This document shows, piece after piece, positions 45,188 to 54,024 of a stretch of DNA of 64,000 nt. A program made the translations under genes and the position numbers. The DNA is taken from the NCBI GenBank assembly GCA_965220185.1, contig OZ244807.1, positions 434,001 to 498,000 on the forward strand, given 5' to 3'. Position 1 is the first letter of the stretch. Each line of letters begins with the position of its first letter. Below the pieces are notes generated by a model. It did not search any database, was not told the origin of the DNA, and saw only the letters and a program-made list of their open reading frames with translations. Origin of the DNA: Azotimanducus sp965220185. GTDB lineage: Bacteria > Pseudomonadota > Gammaproteobacteria > Pseudomonadales > Azotimanducaceae.

Positions 45188-45583
45188 TTAGGCCCCTTCA
45201 GGCGCATCAACAGAAGCCGCATCAATCTCCGCCCACATGCGCTCGAGATCATAGTATTGGCGCGTGCTCTCACGCATGACATGCACGACAACATCGGCGA
45301 GGTCGATCAGCACCCAGTCAAGGCTTTCCAAGCCCTCGACGCCAATCCGCTCAAAACCGCAGGCTTTCGTCTCCTCCATGACATGGCTCGCAAGCGTTTT
45401 GACGTGCCGTGGCGAGGTGCCGGTGACGACGATCATGTAGTCGGTGAAGCCCGAGGCTTCACGCACATCCAACGCCACCAAGTTCATGCCGCTACGATCA
45501 TCGAGCAGGGTGAGGACGAGGTCGCGCAAGGCTTCTGGCGTATGTTGATCCGCGGATGCCGCCACGTCAGTGCCCTGTGTCAT
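45188..45583 (-). CDS. rsfS: Ribosome silencing factor
   Basis: 131 residues from ATG 45583 (MTQGTD); the longer frame lies inside nadD. RsfS binds L14 and blocks 30S-50S joining in starvation. Family pattern: LDDRSGMNLVALDV, GFTDYMIVVTGTS, RHVKTLASHV and WVLIDLADVVVHVM with REYYDLE-like RQYYDLERMW. It overlaps nadD by 17 bases. Confidence 0.94.
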   Translation of the reverse strand: MTQGTDVAASADQHTPEALRDLVLTLLDDRSGMNLVALDVREASGFTDYMIVVTGTSPRHVKTLASHVMEETKACGFERIGVEGLESLDWVLIDLADVVVHVMRESTRQYYDLERMWAEIDAASVDAPEGA

Positions 45584-46235
45584 AGAGGCCGCGCCTGACG
45601 ATGTAGTCAAGCACAGACGCCGGCAATAGTTCGTCCATGGCATCGCCAGCCGCTAGGCGGCTGCGTATTTCTGTGGAGGAGACGCACGGCAGTGGCGGCG
45701 AAAACTCTGCCACGCAGCCAGCAGGAGACGTGCCCAAGTCGCTCATTCCGGCATGGCGTGCCGCCCATTGCCGTTTGACATCCCGGTGCACTTCGCCCGT
45801 ATCGCCTGCCCGCCTGAACACCGCGAGATGCGCCAGTTTCGTAAGTTCAGTCCAGTCGCGCCACGTGCTGAGCTTTGCGTACTGATCGGACCCCATCGCC
45901 CACGCGAGCGGGGCAGATGCGCCGATACGCTCCCGTGCCTTGCGCAGGACATCGATCGTGTAGGGAGAATCGCACAAATCACTCGCAGAAGCCACACACA
46001 CATCGGCTTCGCCCTTCAGAGCGAGGACAAGCATTGCCTTGCGGTTGCCGACGTCAACTTTCGGCGCGCTGCGAAATGGCGGATTGACGGAGGCTAGCAT
46101 GCACACTCGTCCGCCTCGGCGCAGCAAATGCTTGACGAGCGCAACATGCCCGACATGCACCGGATCAAAGCTGCCTCCGAACAGGATGAGAGGCGCATCT
46201 GGCACACTACCTGTGGCGAATCTGACCATCGCCAA
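45567..46235 (-). CDS. nadD: Nicotinate-nucleotide adenylyltransferase
   Basis: 222 residues (or 220 from ATG 46229). NAD synthesis: converts nicotinate mononucleotide and ATP to deamido-NAD. Nucleotidyl-transferase motifs GGSFDPVHVGHV at the N-terminus and VSSTEIRSRLAAG near the C-terminus, with the middle WAMGSDQY. Overlaps proA by about 29 bases and rsfS by 17. Confidence 0.94.
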   Translation of the reverse strand: MAMVRFATGSVPDAPLILFGGSFDPVHVGHVALVKHLLRRGGRVCMLASVNPPFRSAPKVDVGNRKAMLVLALKGEADVCVASASDLCDSPYTIDVLRKARERIGASAPLAWAMGSDQYAKLSTWRDWTELTKLAHLAVFRRAGDTGEVHRDVKRQWAARHAGMSDLGTSPAGCVAEFSPPLPCVSSTEIRSRLAAGDAMDELLPASVLDYIVRRGLYDTGH

Positions 46236-47493
46236 GCACGATGAATTTGCTGCTGGTCAGCCCATCAAGGCCGACAGGACCGCGCGCGTGCAGCTTGTCG
46301 GTCGAAATGCCGATCTCAGCGCCGAGGCCAAATTCAAACCCATCGGCAAACTGCGTCGAAGCGTTGACCATCACCGTCGCCGAATCGACCCGCGCCAAGA
46401 ACTCATTGGCCTTGGCGTAGCTTTCGGTGACAATCGCGTCGGTGTGCGCCGATCCGTAGGTGTGAATGTGCTCAATCGCCGCGGACATGCCGTCAACGAC
46501 GCGCACCGCGAGCTTCGCACCGAGATATTCCGCGTACCAGTCGGATTCGGTCGCTTCACCCATGTTCGGCGCAAGCGCGCGGCTGCGCTCGCAGCCCACA
46601 AGTTCGATGCCGCGCTTGGCAAAAGCATCAGCGATCGTGGGCAACATGCTTTTCGCATCGCGATCGACGAGCAATGTCTCGATGGCGTTGCAGACTGCAA
46701 GTTTTTCGACCTTTGAATTGACTGCGATCTCAAGTGCCATTAATGGGTCGGCATCGGCGGCGATATAGACGTGGCAGACACCGTCAAGATGCTTGATGAC
46801 CGGCACGCTCGCGTCGCGGCTGATACGCTCGATGAGCGACTTGCCGCCGCGCGGCACGAGCACATCGACAAATTCGTCGAGTCTTGCGAGCGCGGACACC
46901 GCTTCGCGGTCTGTGGTTTCCACAAGCAGCACCGCATCCGTATTGACATCGGCGTCCTCAAGACCAAGTGTAATGCTACGCGTGATCGCGCGGTTACTTA
47001 AGATCGCTTCCGAGCCACCACGCAGAATGCATGCATTGCCGGATTTGAAACTCAGGCTTGCGGCATCGATGGTGACGTTCGGTCTCGATTCGTAGATGAT
47101 GGCGACAACGCCAAGCGGCACCTGCATTCGCCCAACTCGTATGCCGCTCGGCCGACGCGACACATCAACAACGCGGCCAACCGGATCAGGCAGATCGCCC
47201 ACTTGCCTCAAGCCCTCGATCATGCGACTCACACCGGCATCGTCCAAGACCAGCCTGTCGAGCAGCGGCGCGGCAATTTCGCGTTCGCGGGCGCGCTGCA
47301 AGTCGTGGCAGTTGGCTTCAACGATCTCGCTACGCATGGCATCAAGACGCACAGCAATCTGGCGCAAAGCGAGCGCCCGCGTCTCGGCGGTCAGCACGGC
47401 AAGTTGGCGCGACGCTTGCCGCGCTCGCAGCCCCAATGAGCGGATGTACCGCGGCACATCCTCGCACAATCGACTATCTTCCGCCGCGGCCAT
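46207..47493 (-). CDS. proA: Gamma-glutamyl phosphate reductase
   Basis: 428 residues from ATG 47493 (MAAAEDS). Second step of proline synthesis, NADPH-dependent. Seen: YESRPNVTIDAASLSFKSG, NACILRGGSEA, VLVPRGGKSLI and the catalytic Cys in LAVCNAIETLLVD. It abuts the Lon-N gene; proB is not in the window. Confidence 0.95.
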   Translation of the reverse strand: MAAAEDSRLCEDVPRYIRSLGLRARQASRQLAVLTAETRALALRQIAVRLDAMRSEIVEANCHDLQRAREREIAAPLLDRLVLDDAGVSRMIEGLRQVGDLPDPVGRVVDVSRRPSGIRVGRMQVPLGVVAIIYESRPNVTIDAASLSFKSGNACILRGGSEAILSNRAITRSITLGLEDADVNTDAVLLVETTDREAVSALARLDEFVDVLVPRGGKSLIERISRDASVPVIKHLDGVCHVYIAADADPLMALEIAVNSKVEKLAVCNAIETLLVDRDAKSMLPTIADAFAKRGIELVGCERSRALAPNMGEATESDWYAEYLGAKLAVRVVDGMSAAIEHIHTYGSAHTDAIVTESYAKANEFLARVDSATVMVNASTQFADGFEFGLGAEIGISTDKLHARGPVGLDGLTSSKFIVLGDGQIRHR

Positions 47494-47494
47494 G

Positions 47495-48130
47495 TCAGCC
47501 TGCACCCTGCATAGAGAGAATCTCATCAATTGTACGCAGGCGCTCCACAGGGCTATTGGAACTCAAGATGCGTTGCCCGAGCGCGGCATCGCGAACAACA
47601 AGTCTTGCAAGCCACCAGCTTATTTCTGAAGGGCTATCGAGATCGACATCGATAGTGCCCTGTGCCTGGCTGTGAGCGAATTCCCGAAGCAGCACCCGCA
47701 GGTGAACGAGATCTGCCGGCATGGGCTCGTCGCTTTCCTCGCGCAGCCAGGATACTCGCCCCATGAGCAGACGGCTCGCCTGCTCGCTCGTGCCAAGCAC
47801 CTCGAATCTACGCCCGGCAAGCACAGAGATTCGCTTTTGACCGTCCCCCATGGCCATATGGTCGGTCACATGAACGAGCGTGCCAACCGAAGAGAGGGTC
47901 GGCTGGCGAGCGTCCGGTTCGTGCAATGCTTCGGTGCCTTCTTCAATGCCTACCACGCCAAACCCGTTGCCGGTATCCACACAGTGCTCGATCAGGCGCA
48001 AGTATCGTGGCTCGAATATGCGAAGCTCCAGCCTGCTCCCCGGATACAGCAGCACGCTCAATGGAAACAGCGGAATCGTCTCTACGCCTTGTCCGCGCTT
48101 ATGAGATGTAGAAATGTCGGACACGGTCAT
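47495..48130 (-). CDS. Lon N-terminal (substrate-binding) domain protein
   Basis: 211 residues. Only the Lon LAN domain, without ATPase or protease: IPLFPLSVLLYPGSRLELRIFEPRYL, GFGVVGIEEG, GTLVHVTDH, followed by a helical part. Common stand-alone LAN proteins, role unclear, perhaps substrate or RNA handling. Overlaps cysB by four bases (ATGA, 48127-48130). Confidence 0.88.
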   Translation of the reverse strand: MTVSDISTSHKRGQGVETIPLFPLSVLLYPGSRLELRIFEPRYLRLIEHCVDTGNGFGVVGIEEGTEALHEPDARQPTLSSVGTLVHVTDHMAMGDGQKRISVLAGRRFEVLGTSEQASRLLMGRVSWLREESDEPMPADLVHLRVLLREFAHSQAQGTIDVDLDSPSEISWWLARLVVRDAALGQRILSSNSPVERLRTIDEILSMQGAG

Positions 48131-49101
48131 CGTCGTGGCAGTTGAAGCCCGCTCAATATCTGCTCACGGTCGCGGTCGGTCGCAGCATTCCGAAACGCCT
48201 GAACCAGGTCGCGGGTGAGGTGTGGCGCGAACCAGCGGATGAATTCATAGCCAAAATCACGCAATTCAGCAGTGCGCACGCAGCCGATGTAGGTCGTTGA
48301 CATGGGGAAGAGATTGGAGCAGTCGATATGCACCAAATCCTCGTCTTTGTCGGGCTGGTAGGCCATGCTGGCGATAATGCCGACACCCAAACCGCGGCGC
48401 ACGTAGGTCTTGATCACATCGGCATCCGTGGCGGTGAGTGCCAGTGTCGGCTCAAGTCCGGCAGCAGCAAATGCAAGGTTCAATGGCGAGTCCGGCGAGA
48501 ATCCAAACGAATAGGTGACGATGGGATAGCGTGCAAGTTCTCGAATACTCAACCGTGCATGAGTCGCAAGTTCATGATCCTTAGGCGCAACGAGTGCGCG
48601 GCCCCAGCGATAGCAAGGCATCATCACCATGCTCTGAAAAAAGTGCGGGGACTCCGTGGCAATCACCAAGTCCACCTCGCGCGACGTGGCCATCTCGGCG
48701 ATCTGCAGTGGCGAGCCGAGCTTCATGTGAAACGACACCTTCGGATAGCGCTCGCGGAACTGTTCAACGACATCGGGCAGCGTGTAGCGCGCTTGTGTGT
48801 GCGTGGTGCCGATGGCAAGGCTTCCGCTGCGATTGCCGCCATGATCGGCGGCAATCGCGGCAATGTTTTCGGCTTCCTGCAACACGCGTTCCACGCGCGG
48901 CAAAATGTCACGCCCGGCTGGGGTCAGTCCGATGATCTGGCGCCCTTGCCGCTGGAAGAGTGAGATGCCAAGATCAGACTCGAGGGCGGCAATCTGCTTG
49001 CTGATGCTAGGCTGCGACGTGTCAAGGCGTCGCGCGGTGGCGGACACATTGAAGTCGTTGCGAACGACCTGCGCCAAATAGCTGAGCTGCTGTAGTTTCA
49101 T
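48127..49101 (-). CDS. cysB: CysB-type LysR transcriptional regulator
   Basis: 324 residues. N-terminal helix-turn-helix (MKLQQLSYLAQVV, SQPSISKQIAALE) and the effector domain (TTHTQARYTLPDVV, ATDADVIKTYVRRGLGVGI) match CysB rather than generic LysR proteins. CysB activates sulfate and cysteine assimilation with N-acetylserine as inducer; close homologues (Cbl) differ in regulon. No cys structural gene is nearby. ATGA overlap with the 5'-nucleotidase upstream. Confidence 0.88.
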   Translation of the reverse strand: MKLQQLSYLAQVVRNDFNVSATARRLDTSQPSISKQIAALESDLGISLFQRQGRQIIGLTPAGRDILPRVERVLQEAENIAAIAADHGGNRSGSLAIGTTHTQARYTLPDVVEQFRERYPKVSFHMKLGSPLQIAEMATSREVDLVIATESPHFFQSMVMMPCYRWGRALVAPKDHELATHARLSIRELARYPIVTYSFGFSPDSPLNLAFAAAGLEPTLALTATDADVIKTYVRRGLGVGIIASMAYQPDKDEDLVHIDCSNLFPMSTTYIGCVRTAELRDFGYEFIRWFAPHLTRDLVQAFRNAATDRDREQILSGLQLPRR

Positions 49102-50027
49102 GCGAGGGCCGCTTGCACTTCGCTCGGCACATGTCCGACAAGTCCGATCTCGGCGACCGAGTCACAGTTGGCCTGCTGGTCGTCAAAGAAGATGTCGGCA
49201 TTGAAGGCATCGAGAAACGCCGCCTTGTCCTGGCCACCAAGAAACAGGCATTCATCAAGACGAATGTCCCACGCACGCAGCGTCTGAATGACGCGCTTGT
49301 GTGCAGGGGCTGAACGCGCCGTCACGAGGGCGGTGCGAATCGGGCAGGCGTCTGATTCGTCAAACATGCGCTGCAATTCATGCAAGGCTTCGAGCACGCG
49401 CTTGAAAGGGCCGACGGGCAAGGCTTGATCCGCCTGCTTGACTTCGCTTTGCTCAAAGGCATCCCGGCCCTCGGTGAGATAGATGCGTTCGGCATCGCCA
49501 GCAAAGAGCACGTTGTCGCCATCAAAGGCGATGCGAAGCATATCGTCTGCGGCGAAAAGCTTGGGTGATGGCAGCAGGCGCGCGGCGGCCACGCCTTCCT
49601 GCAGGGCCTTGCGCACATCCTGCTCGACTGTGGATAGGAACAGATGGCAGTCGAATGCCCGCACATAGCGCCAAGGCGATTCGCCGCCGCAAAAAGCGGC
49701 GCGCGAGATGCCAAGACGGTGATGCTCGATTGAATTGAATACACGCAGGCCAGTGTCCGCCGAATTGTGCGAAAGCAGGATGACTTCGACGAGCCGCCGA
49801 TTGAGACGCTCGTTCAAAAGCAGTATCTTGCGCACGAACTCGAAAGCTTCGCCAGCTTCAAGCGGATCGTTTTCGTGGTCGATCTGGTATTCGCGATACT
49901 TCTCAAGCCCCTGCTCTTCATAGACGCCGTTGCCCGACTCTAAATCGAACAGGGCGCGCGAGCTGGTGGCGACCGTCAGAATCGGCTCGTCATCGACAGG
50001 CGAGCATGAGGGCTGTGTCGTGCTCAT
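49098..50027 (-). CDS. Cytosolic 5'-nucleotidase (PF06189 family)
   Basis: 309 residues. HAD-like 5'-nucleotidase family: TVATSSRALFDLE near the start, LSHNSADTGLRVFNSIEHH, FDGDNVLFAGDAE and LFLGGQDKAAFLDAFNADIFFDDQ. Dephosphorylates nucleoside monophosphates. Overlaps cysB (4 bases) and the DUF465 gene (4 bases). Confidence 0.88.
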   Translation of the reverse strand: MSTTQPSCSPVDDEPILTVATSSRALFDLESGNGVYEEQGLEKYREYQIDHENDPLEAGEAFEFVRKILLLNERLNRRLVEVILLSHNSADTGLRVFNSIEHHRLGISRAAFCGGESPWRYVRAFDCHLFLSTVEQDVRKALQEGVAAARLLPSPKLFAADDMLRIAFDGDNVLFAGDAERIYLTEGRDAFEQSEVKQADQALPVGPFKRVLEALHELQRMFDESDACPIRTALVTARSAPAHKRVIQTLRAWDIRLDECLFLGGQDKAAFLDAFNADIFFDDQQANCDSVAEIGLVGHVPSEVQAALA

Positions 50028-50227
50028 GCATTCAGGTCTGGAATAAGTTCGTCCTCAAGCTTGGCGATCATGTCCTTGAGCTGGAGCTTGCGCTTCTTGA
50101 GCCGCTGGACTTTCAAGCTATCTGCCTCCCTGCGCTTGAAGCACGACTCAATTTCATCATCGAGCGAACGATGCTCCTTCCTCAGATCCTCAAGCCACGC
50201 CTCAATCTCTTCCCGCGAATTCTTCAA
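50024..50227 (-). CDS. DUF465 (YdcH-like) small coiled-coil protein
   Basis: 67 residues: EEIEAWLEDLRKEHRSLDDE, then RLKKRKLQLKDMI. Fits the short helical-hairpin family DUF465 of unknown function. First gene of the run leading into the 5'-nucleotidase and cysB, ATGA coupled. Confidence 0.85.
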   Translation of the reverse strand: MKNSREEIEAWLEDLRKEHRSLDDEIESCFKRREADSLKVQRLKKRKLQLKDMIAKLEDELIPDLNA

Positions 50228-50342
50228 GTGCTTGACACCTCGACATGATTGAGGCTTATCATATCGCCTTGAAGCTTCGCTGAAAAGGTCTTGCAGCGGG
50301 AGGCACGCGAAGGGACGAGCGGCCCCTTCATCCTCAGGGGCG

Positions 50343-50402
50343 CTAGGAGCCTGCGCCGTAGGAATTTTCGCTTTCCTGAATTTCTACGGCGCAGGCTCCT
50401 AG
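50343..50402. mobile_element. Miniature element family A, short copy 2 (60 bp)
   Basis: Both family A termini, CTAGGAGCCTGCGCCGTAGG and its inverse ending GCAGGCTCCTAG, with only 20-odd bases between. It is a near-perfect hairpin and an internal deletion of the 167-bp form. Confidence 0.85.
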
Positions 50403-50446
50403 CGAAAAGTGAAGCGCTGAGCGCAGTAGACTTGATCAGACCTTCC

Positions 50447-50800
50447 CTAAGCGGCCTTGCGCCCGGTGATTGCTTCGCGCAGACCGTTCATCAGCCCTTC
50501 AAGATGCGCCATGCGCTCGCGCAGCGAACCTAGTTCGACACCCAGTCCTTCAAACCGCCCTTCCATCTTCGCCTCAAGCGCGTCTATCCTAGTGTCCATC
50601 TTCGTCTCAAGCGCGTCTATCCTAGTGTCCATCTTCGTCTCAAGCTTGTCTATCTTGTCATCCATTTTCGTCTCAAGCGTGTCCATCCTAGCCTCAAGCT
50701 TGTGCATGTCGGCGCGATGCCCGCGCGCCTGAGCGATCGACAGCGAGGCTAAGGTGATGCCGAGAACTATGATCGGCAGGATGCTGAGCAGGTAGTCCAT
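50447..50800 (-). CDS. Membrane-anchored coiled-coil protein with 11-residue repeats
   Basis: 117 residues: one N-terminal membrane helix (LLSILPIIVLGITLASLSIA) then a long coiled coil built of 11-residue units such as LETKMDTRIDA. Two units are identical at DNA level (33 bp each, 50580-50645). No family assigned. It lies between miniature elements. Confidence 0.65.
   Translation of the reverse strand: MDYLLSILPIIVLGITLASLSIAQARGHRADMHKLEARMDTLETKMDDKIDKLETKMDTRIDALETKMDTRIDALEAKMEGRFEGLGVELGSLRERMAHLEGLMNGLREAITGRKAA
50580..50645. repeat. 33-bp perfect tandem duplication in the coiled-coil gene
   Basis: Units 50580-50612 and 50613-50645 are identical; a diverged third unit follows at 50646-50678. 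In frame, so unit gain or loss changes coiled-coil length by 11 residues. Confidence 0.85.
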
Positions 50801-50839
50801 GCGCGGCAGTCTAGCAGAACGGGTTGGCAGCGTGGAGCA

Positions 50840-51120
50840 CTAGTGTCCTGTGTCATAAATAAGTGTGGTTCAGAGTGAGCACAATCGTTGATGGCAAGGC
50901 GCGGTCCGCAGGGAATATCGGGCATATTGCCAAGGGCTGCAACGCAGCCATCGGCGATTGTGCTCGCTCCCGAAGGGCGCGCAGGAGAAGGGCTGTGGCC
51001 CAGTTTCATGTGATATTGCGTCCCTTGGCAATACGGCCAGGTATTCCCTGCGGGACGTGCCTCGCCACAGCCCTTCTCCTGCGCGCTGAATCCACACTTA
51101 TTTATGACACAGGACACTAG
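50840..51120. mobile_element. Miniature element family B, copy 1 (273 bp between CTAGs)
   Basis: CTAG at 50840-50843 and 51117-51120 flank a 273-bp body. Terminal inverted repeats of 25 bp begin TGTCCTGTGTCATAAATAAG. Internally, GGAGAAGGGCTGTGG and its inverse form a second inverted repeat. Open frames here are element sequence, not genes. Copy 2 is at 60143-60411, inverted. Confidence 0.88.
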
Positions 51121-52427
51121 CAGCCTGTTGAAAAAGTCCTGTTGAAGGATAATAGCGGGGCGGACGGCAGAGGGCAAGAGGATGCGTGGCGAAGTGGACG
51201 GGCAGGTGTCGATGTTCAGCTATGTGGACATGGAGTCGAGGATAGGGGAGGCGCATCCGATACGGGCGGTGCGTCGGATAGTGGACGCGGCGCTTGCGGA
51301 GCTGGAGCCGGCGCTGTCGCGGATGTACGCGGAGCGTGGTCGTCCGTCGATACCGCCGGAGCATCTGCTGCGGGCGCTGCTGCTGCAGGTGCTGTACACG
51401 GTGCGTTCGGAGCGGCTGCTGATGGAGCGGCTCGACCACGACCTGCTGTTCCGGTGGTTCGTGGGGCTGGGTGCGGACGATCCGGTGTGGGACCACTCGA
51501 CGTTCTCGAAGAACCGCGACCGGATGCTTGGGGAAGGGCTGGACGGGCTGCTGTTCGAGGCGGTGAGGAAGCGCGGCGAAGGGCGTCGGCTGCTGTCGCG
51601 CGACCACTTCAGCGTGGACGGGACGCTGATCGAGGCGTGCGCGTCGCTGAAGTCGTTCAGGCCGAAGGACGGGTCGGGGGCTGGCGGGGACGGGGCCGAC
51701 TTCCACGGGGAGAGGCGGCGCAACGGGACGCACGCGTCGGCGACGGATCCGGAGTCGAGGCTGTACCGGAAGGGGCCCGGCAAGGAGGCGAGGCTGAGCT
51801 ACATGGGTCACGTGCTGACGGAGAACCGGAACGGGCTGATCGTGGACACGGAGGTGACGGTGGCCGGAGGCCGTGAGGAATGGAAGGCGGGGCTGGCGAT
51901 GCTGTCGCGGCGGCCCGGGAAGCGGAGGCGCACGGTGGGGGCGGACAAGGGGTACGACGTGTCGGACTTCGTGGGGCCGTGCCGGCAGATGAGGGTGACG
52001 CCGCATGTGGCGGCGAAGCGTTCCGGGGGCTGCGTGGACGGGCGCACCACGCGCCATGCGGGGTACGCGGTGAGCCAGCGGAAGCGCAAGCGGGTGGAGG
52101 AGCCGTTCGGATGGATGAAGACCTATGGATTGCTGCGCAAGCTGCGCCACCGGGGGCTGGCGAACGCCGCCTGGCAGTTCCGGCTGGCGGCCGCGGCCTA
52201 CAACATCGTGAGGCTGGGGCGGCTGGAGGCGTGCGCATGACGGGGCGGGCGCCGGAAACGCCACGGGCGGGGTCTTGGACGGGCGGAACGGGCCTCCTAC
52301 GGACAGTCGGAAGCCGGATCGCATGGATGGGGGCACGCCCGGCGGAGTCCTTCACCACCAAAGGCGGGCGCAATTTGTTCGGACACGCCGCCGAACTCCG
52401 CCAGAATCGCCCTTTTTCAACAGGCTG
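51121..52427 (+). mobile_element. IS5-like insertion sequence, 1307 bp
   Basis: 16-bp terminal inverted repeat CAGCCTGTTGAAAAAG at both ends, bounded by CTAG at 51117-51120 and 52428-52431 (target duplication). One transposase, GC-rich relative to its neighbours. It landed exactly at the right-hand CTAG of miniature element B1. Confidence 0.9.
51182..52240 (+). CDS. IS5-family transposase
   Basis: 352 residues. N-terminal DUF772-type domain (SIPPEHLLRALLLQVLYTVR), then a DDE core: D146 in HFSVDGTLIE, D255 in GADKGYDV, E307 in RVEEPFGWMK with the downstream K/R. Intact. Very GC-rich codons point to recent arrival. The IS5/IS1182-like subgroup is not settled. Confidence 0.9.
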   Translation: MRGEVDGQVSMFSYVDMESRIGEAHPIRAVRRIVDAALAELEPALSRMYAERGRPSIPPEHLLRALLLQVLYTVRSERLLMERLDHDLLFRWFVGLGADDPVWDHSTFSKNRDRMLGEGLDGLLFEAVRKRGEGRRLLSRDHFSVDGTLIEACASLKSFRPKDGSGAGGDGADFHGERRRNGTHASATDPESRLYRKGPGKEARLSYMGHVLTENRNGLIVDTEVTVAGGREEWKAGLAMLSRRPGKRRRTVGADKGYDVSDFVGPCRQMRVTPHVAAKRSGGCVDGRTTRHAGYAVSQRKRKRVEEPFGWMKTYGLLRKLRHRGLANAAWQFRLAAAAYNIVRLGRLEACA

Positions 52428-52564
52428 CTAGGGCATAGTGTGAACACGCCCTAATCTCTTAGGGAGGAAAGTTCCGATATGTTTCTGAGCGCCCACACAG
52501 GTCTTTGCCAATACCGCACGACTGACTCACAATAGACCGCTTCCAAGCTCGTAAAAGAAGCACC

Positions 52565-53263
52565 ATGGCGCGACCGCCGGCATCCGAAGTATCGAAACAG
52601 GTCGATAGCTTCCTCAGCACAGCGAAAAATCTGCCGCAGACAAGGGCAGAGGCGGGCGCAACGCACCGCATCATGCTGGCGCTCGATGCCACCGCAAGCC
52701 GGCAGCCCACATGGGACATGGCTTGTGCGCTTCATGCCGAGATCTTTCTTGCTGCGAGCGATGTCGGCGAAGTGGCCGTGCAATTGCTGTTCTATCGCGG
52801 TCTTGCTGAACTGAAGAAGAGTTCCTGGGTACGGTCGCGGCAGCGGCTGCTCGAACTCATGCAGCGCGTGTCCTGCGCGGGAGGACTCACGCAAATTGGT
52901 CGCCTGCTCAAGGAAGCGGCGCGGGAAGCGAGCGCGCATCCGGTCAAGGCGCTGATATTCGTCGGAGACTGCTTTGAAGAAGCCGAGGACGAGGTGCTGC
53001 GTGTCGCCGGACAGCTTCGGCTTTTGAATTTGCCTGTGATCATGCTGCAAGAGGGCTACGATGCAGAAGCTTCGAGCGTCTTTTCAAAGATCGCCAAGCT
53101 GTCAGGCGGCGCGCATCTGCCGTTTGCCTCGGGCAGCGCTGAGCATCTGCGGCGACTACTGGGCGCAGCGGTCAGCTTCGCCGTCGGCGGACGTGAGCGA
53201 TTGCTTCGACAGGACACATCGACGGCACGGCAACTTCTCGGACAATTACCCGCAAGTCATTAA
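52565..53263 (+). CDS. VWA-domain-like protein
   Basis: 232 residues. A von Willebrand A-like fold: MLALDATASR is a MIDAS-type DxTxS, followed by TWDMACALHAE, the conserved Thr region GGLTQIGRLL and KALIFVGDCFEEAEDE. Coupled with the J-domain gene 2 bases downstream. The overlapping minus-strand ORF (52451-53050) is rejected as a shadow. Confidence 0.8.
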   Translation: MARPPASEVSKQVDSFLSTAKNLPQTRAEAGATHRIMLALDATASRQPTWDMACALHAEIFLAASDVGEVAVQLLFYRGLAELKKSSWVRSRQRLLELMQRVSCAGGLTQIGRLLKEAAREASAHPVKALIFVGDCFEEAEDEVLRVAGQLRLLNLPVIMLQEGYDAEASSVFSKIAKLSGGAHLPFASGSAEHLRRLLGAAVSFAVGGRERLLRQDTSTARQLLGQLPASH

Positions 53264-53265
53264 CC

Positions 53266-54006
53266 ATGCAGATCATCCTCATCATCATCCTTGGCACCAT
53301 CGCCGCGCTGGCGGTGCGCTACTTCGTGATTCGCGCGAAGCATGGCAGCGCGAAGCCCGCCAACCCCAGGCAAGGCGCTGCCTGGGCGATTGTTATTGGC
53401 CTGACCCTCGCATTGGTGGCGCTCGCCGTTAAGGGGAACGTCCACTGGCTCGCGCCGGTCCTCGGCGGACTCTTGCCAGTTGCCCTGCGAATGCTGCCGC
53501 GACTGTTTCAGCGTTTCAGAGCCGGACAATTCGGCGCCGATACCAGCGCTGGCGGGCGCACAAGCGAGGTCAAAAGCGCATGGTTGCGCATGACGCTTGA
53601 TCATGACTCAGGGCATATGGAGGGCGAGATTCTCTTGGGCCAGCACGCGGGCAAATTCTTGAGCGAACTCGATTTCGATGCGCTGATGACGCTGCGCGAT
53701 GCGATCGAAGACAATGACTCATTGCGCCTTTTTGATGCCTGGCTCGACCGCAATCACCAGCACTGGCGAAACTCCGGCAATGGCGGGCAGGAGCGACAAG
53801 GCCCGCAAGGCGAGCCAGAAATAGGTGGCGGCGCCATAACGCGCGCGGAAGCCTTGCGCATCCTTGGGCTCAGCGAGGATGCGGACGATGATGAGATTCG
53901 CGCCACCTACAAGCAGCTTATGCAGAAACTCCATCCTGACCTTGGCGGGTCAGATTATCTTGCCTCAGTCGTCAATCGTGCCAAGGACGTGCTGCTTGGG
54001 TCGTGA
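53266..54006 (+). CDS. Membrane J-domain protein (DnaJ-like)
   Basis: 246 residues. N-terminal membrane helix (IILIIILGTIAALAVRYF) and a second near residues 43-70; a middle domain (LRMTLDHDSGHMEGEIL); and a C-terminal J-domain (ITRAEALRILGLSEDADDDE, YKQLMQKLHPDLGGS, carrying the HPD tripeptide). It resembles TIM14/DjlA-like membrane cochaperones that stimulate DnaK. Paired with the VWA gene. Its stop is 18 bases before miniature element A3. Confidence 0.85.
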   Translation: MQIILIIILGTIAALAVRYFVIRAKHGSAKPANPRQGAAWAIVIGLTLALVALAVKGNVHWLAPVLGGLLPVALRMLPRLFQRFRAGQFGADTSAGGRTSEVKSAWLRMTLDHDSGHMEGEILLGQHAGKFLSELDFDALMTLRDAIEDNDSLRLFDAWLDRNHQHWRNSGNGGQERQGPQGEPEIGGGAITRAEALRILGLSEDADDDEIRATYKQLMQKLHPDLGGSDYLASVVNRAKDVLLGS

Positions 54007-54024
54007 CAAGCAAGAGAATGTGGG

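Noticed and set aside
50767..51177. ORFs of 75-136 residues on both strands in 50844-51116 and 60147-60407
   Set aside because: They are translations of the two family B miniature elements, running through inverted repeats on both strands.
51142..52431. Gly/Arg/Pro-rich ORFs overlapping the transposase
   Set aside because: High GC in the IS leaves all frames open; only 51182-52240 has DDE residues.
52429..52453. TAGGGC...GCCCTA hairpin right of the IS
   Set aside because: Six-base stem with a long loop, partly made from the target duplication, and no T run.
52451..53050. 199-residue ORF on the minus strand
   Set aside because: Overlaps the VWA gene completely; only the plus frame shows a recognisable MIDAS motif and couples to the J-domain gene.
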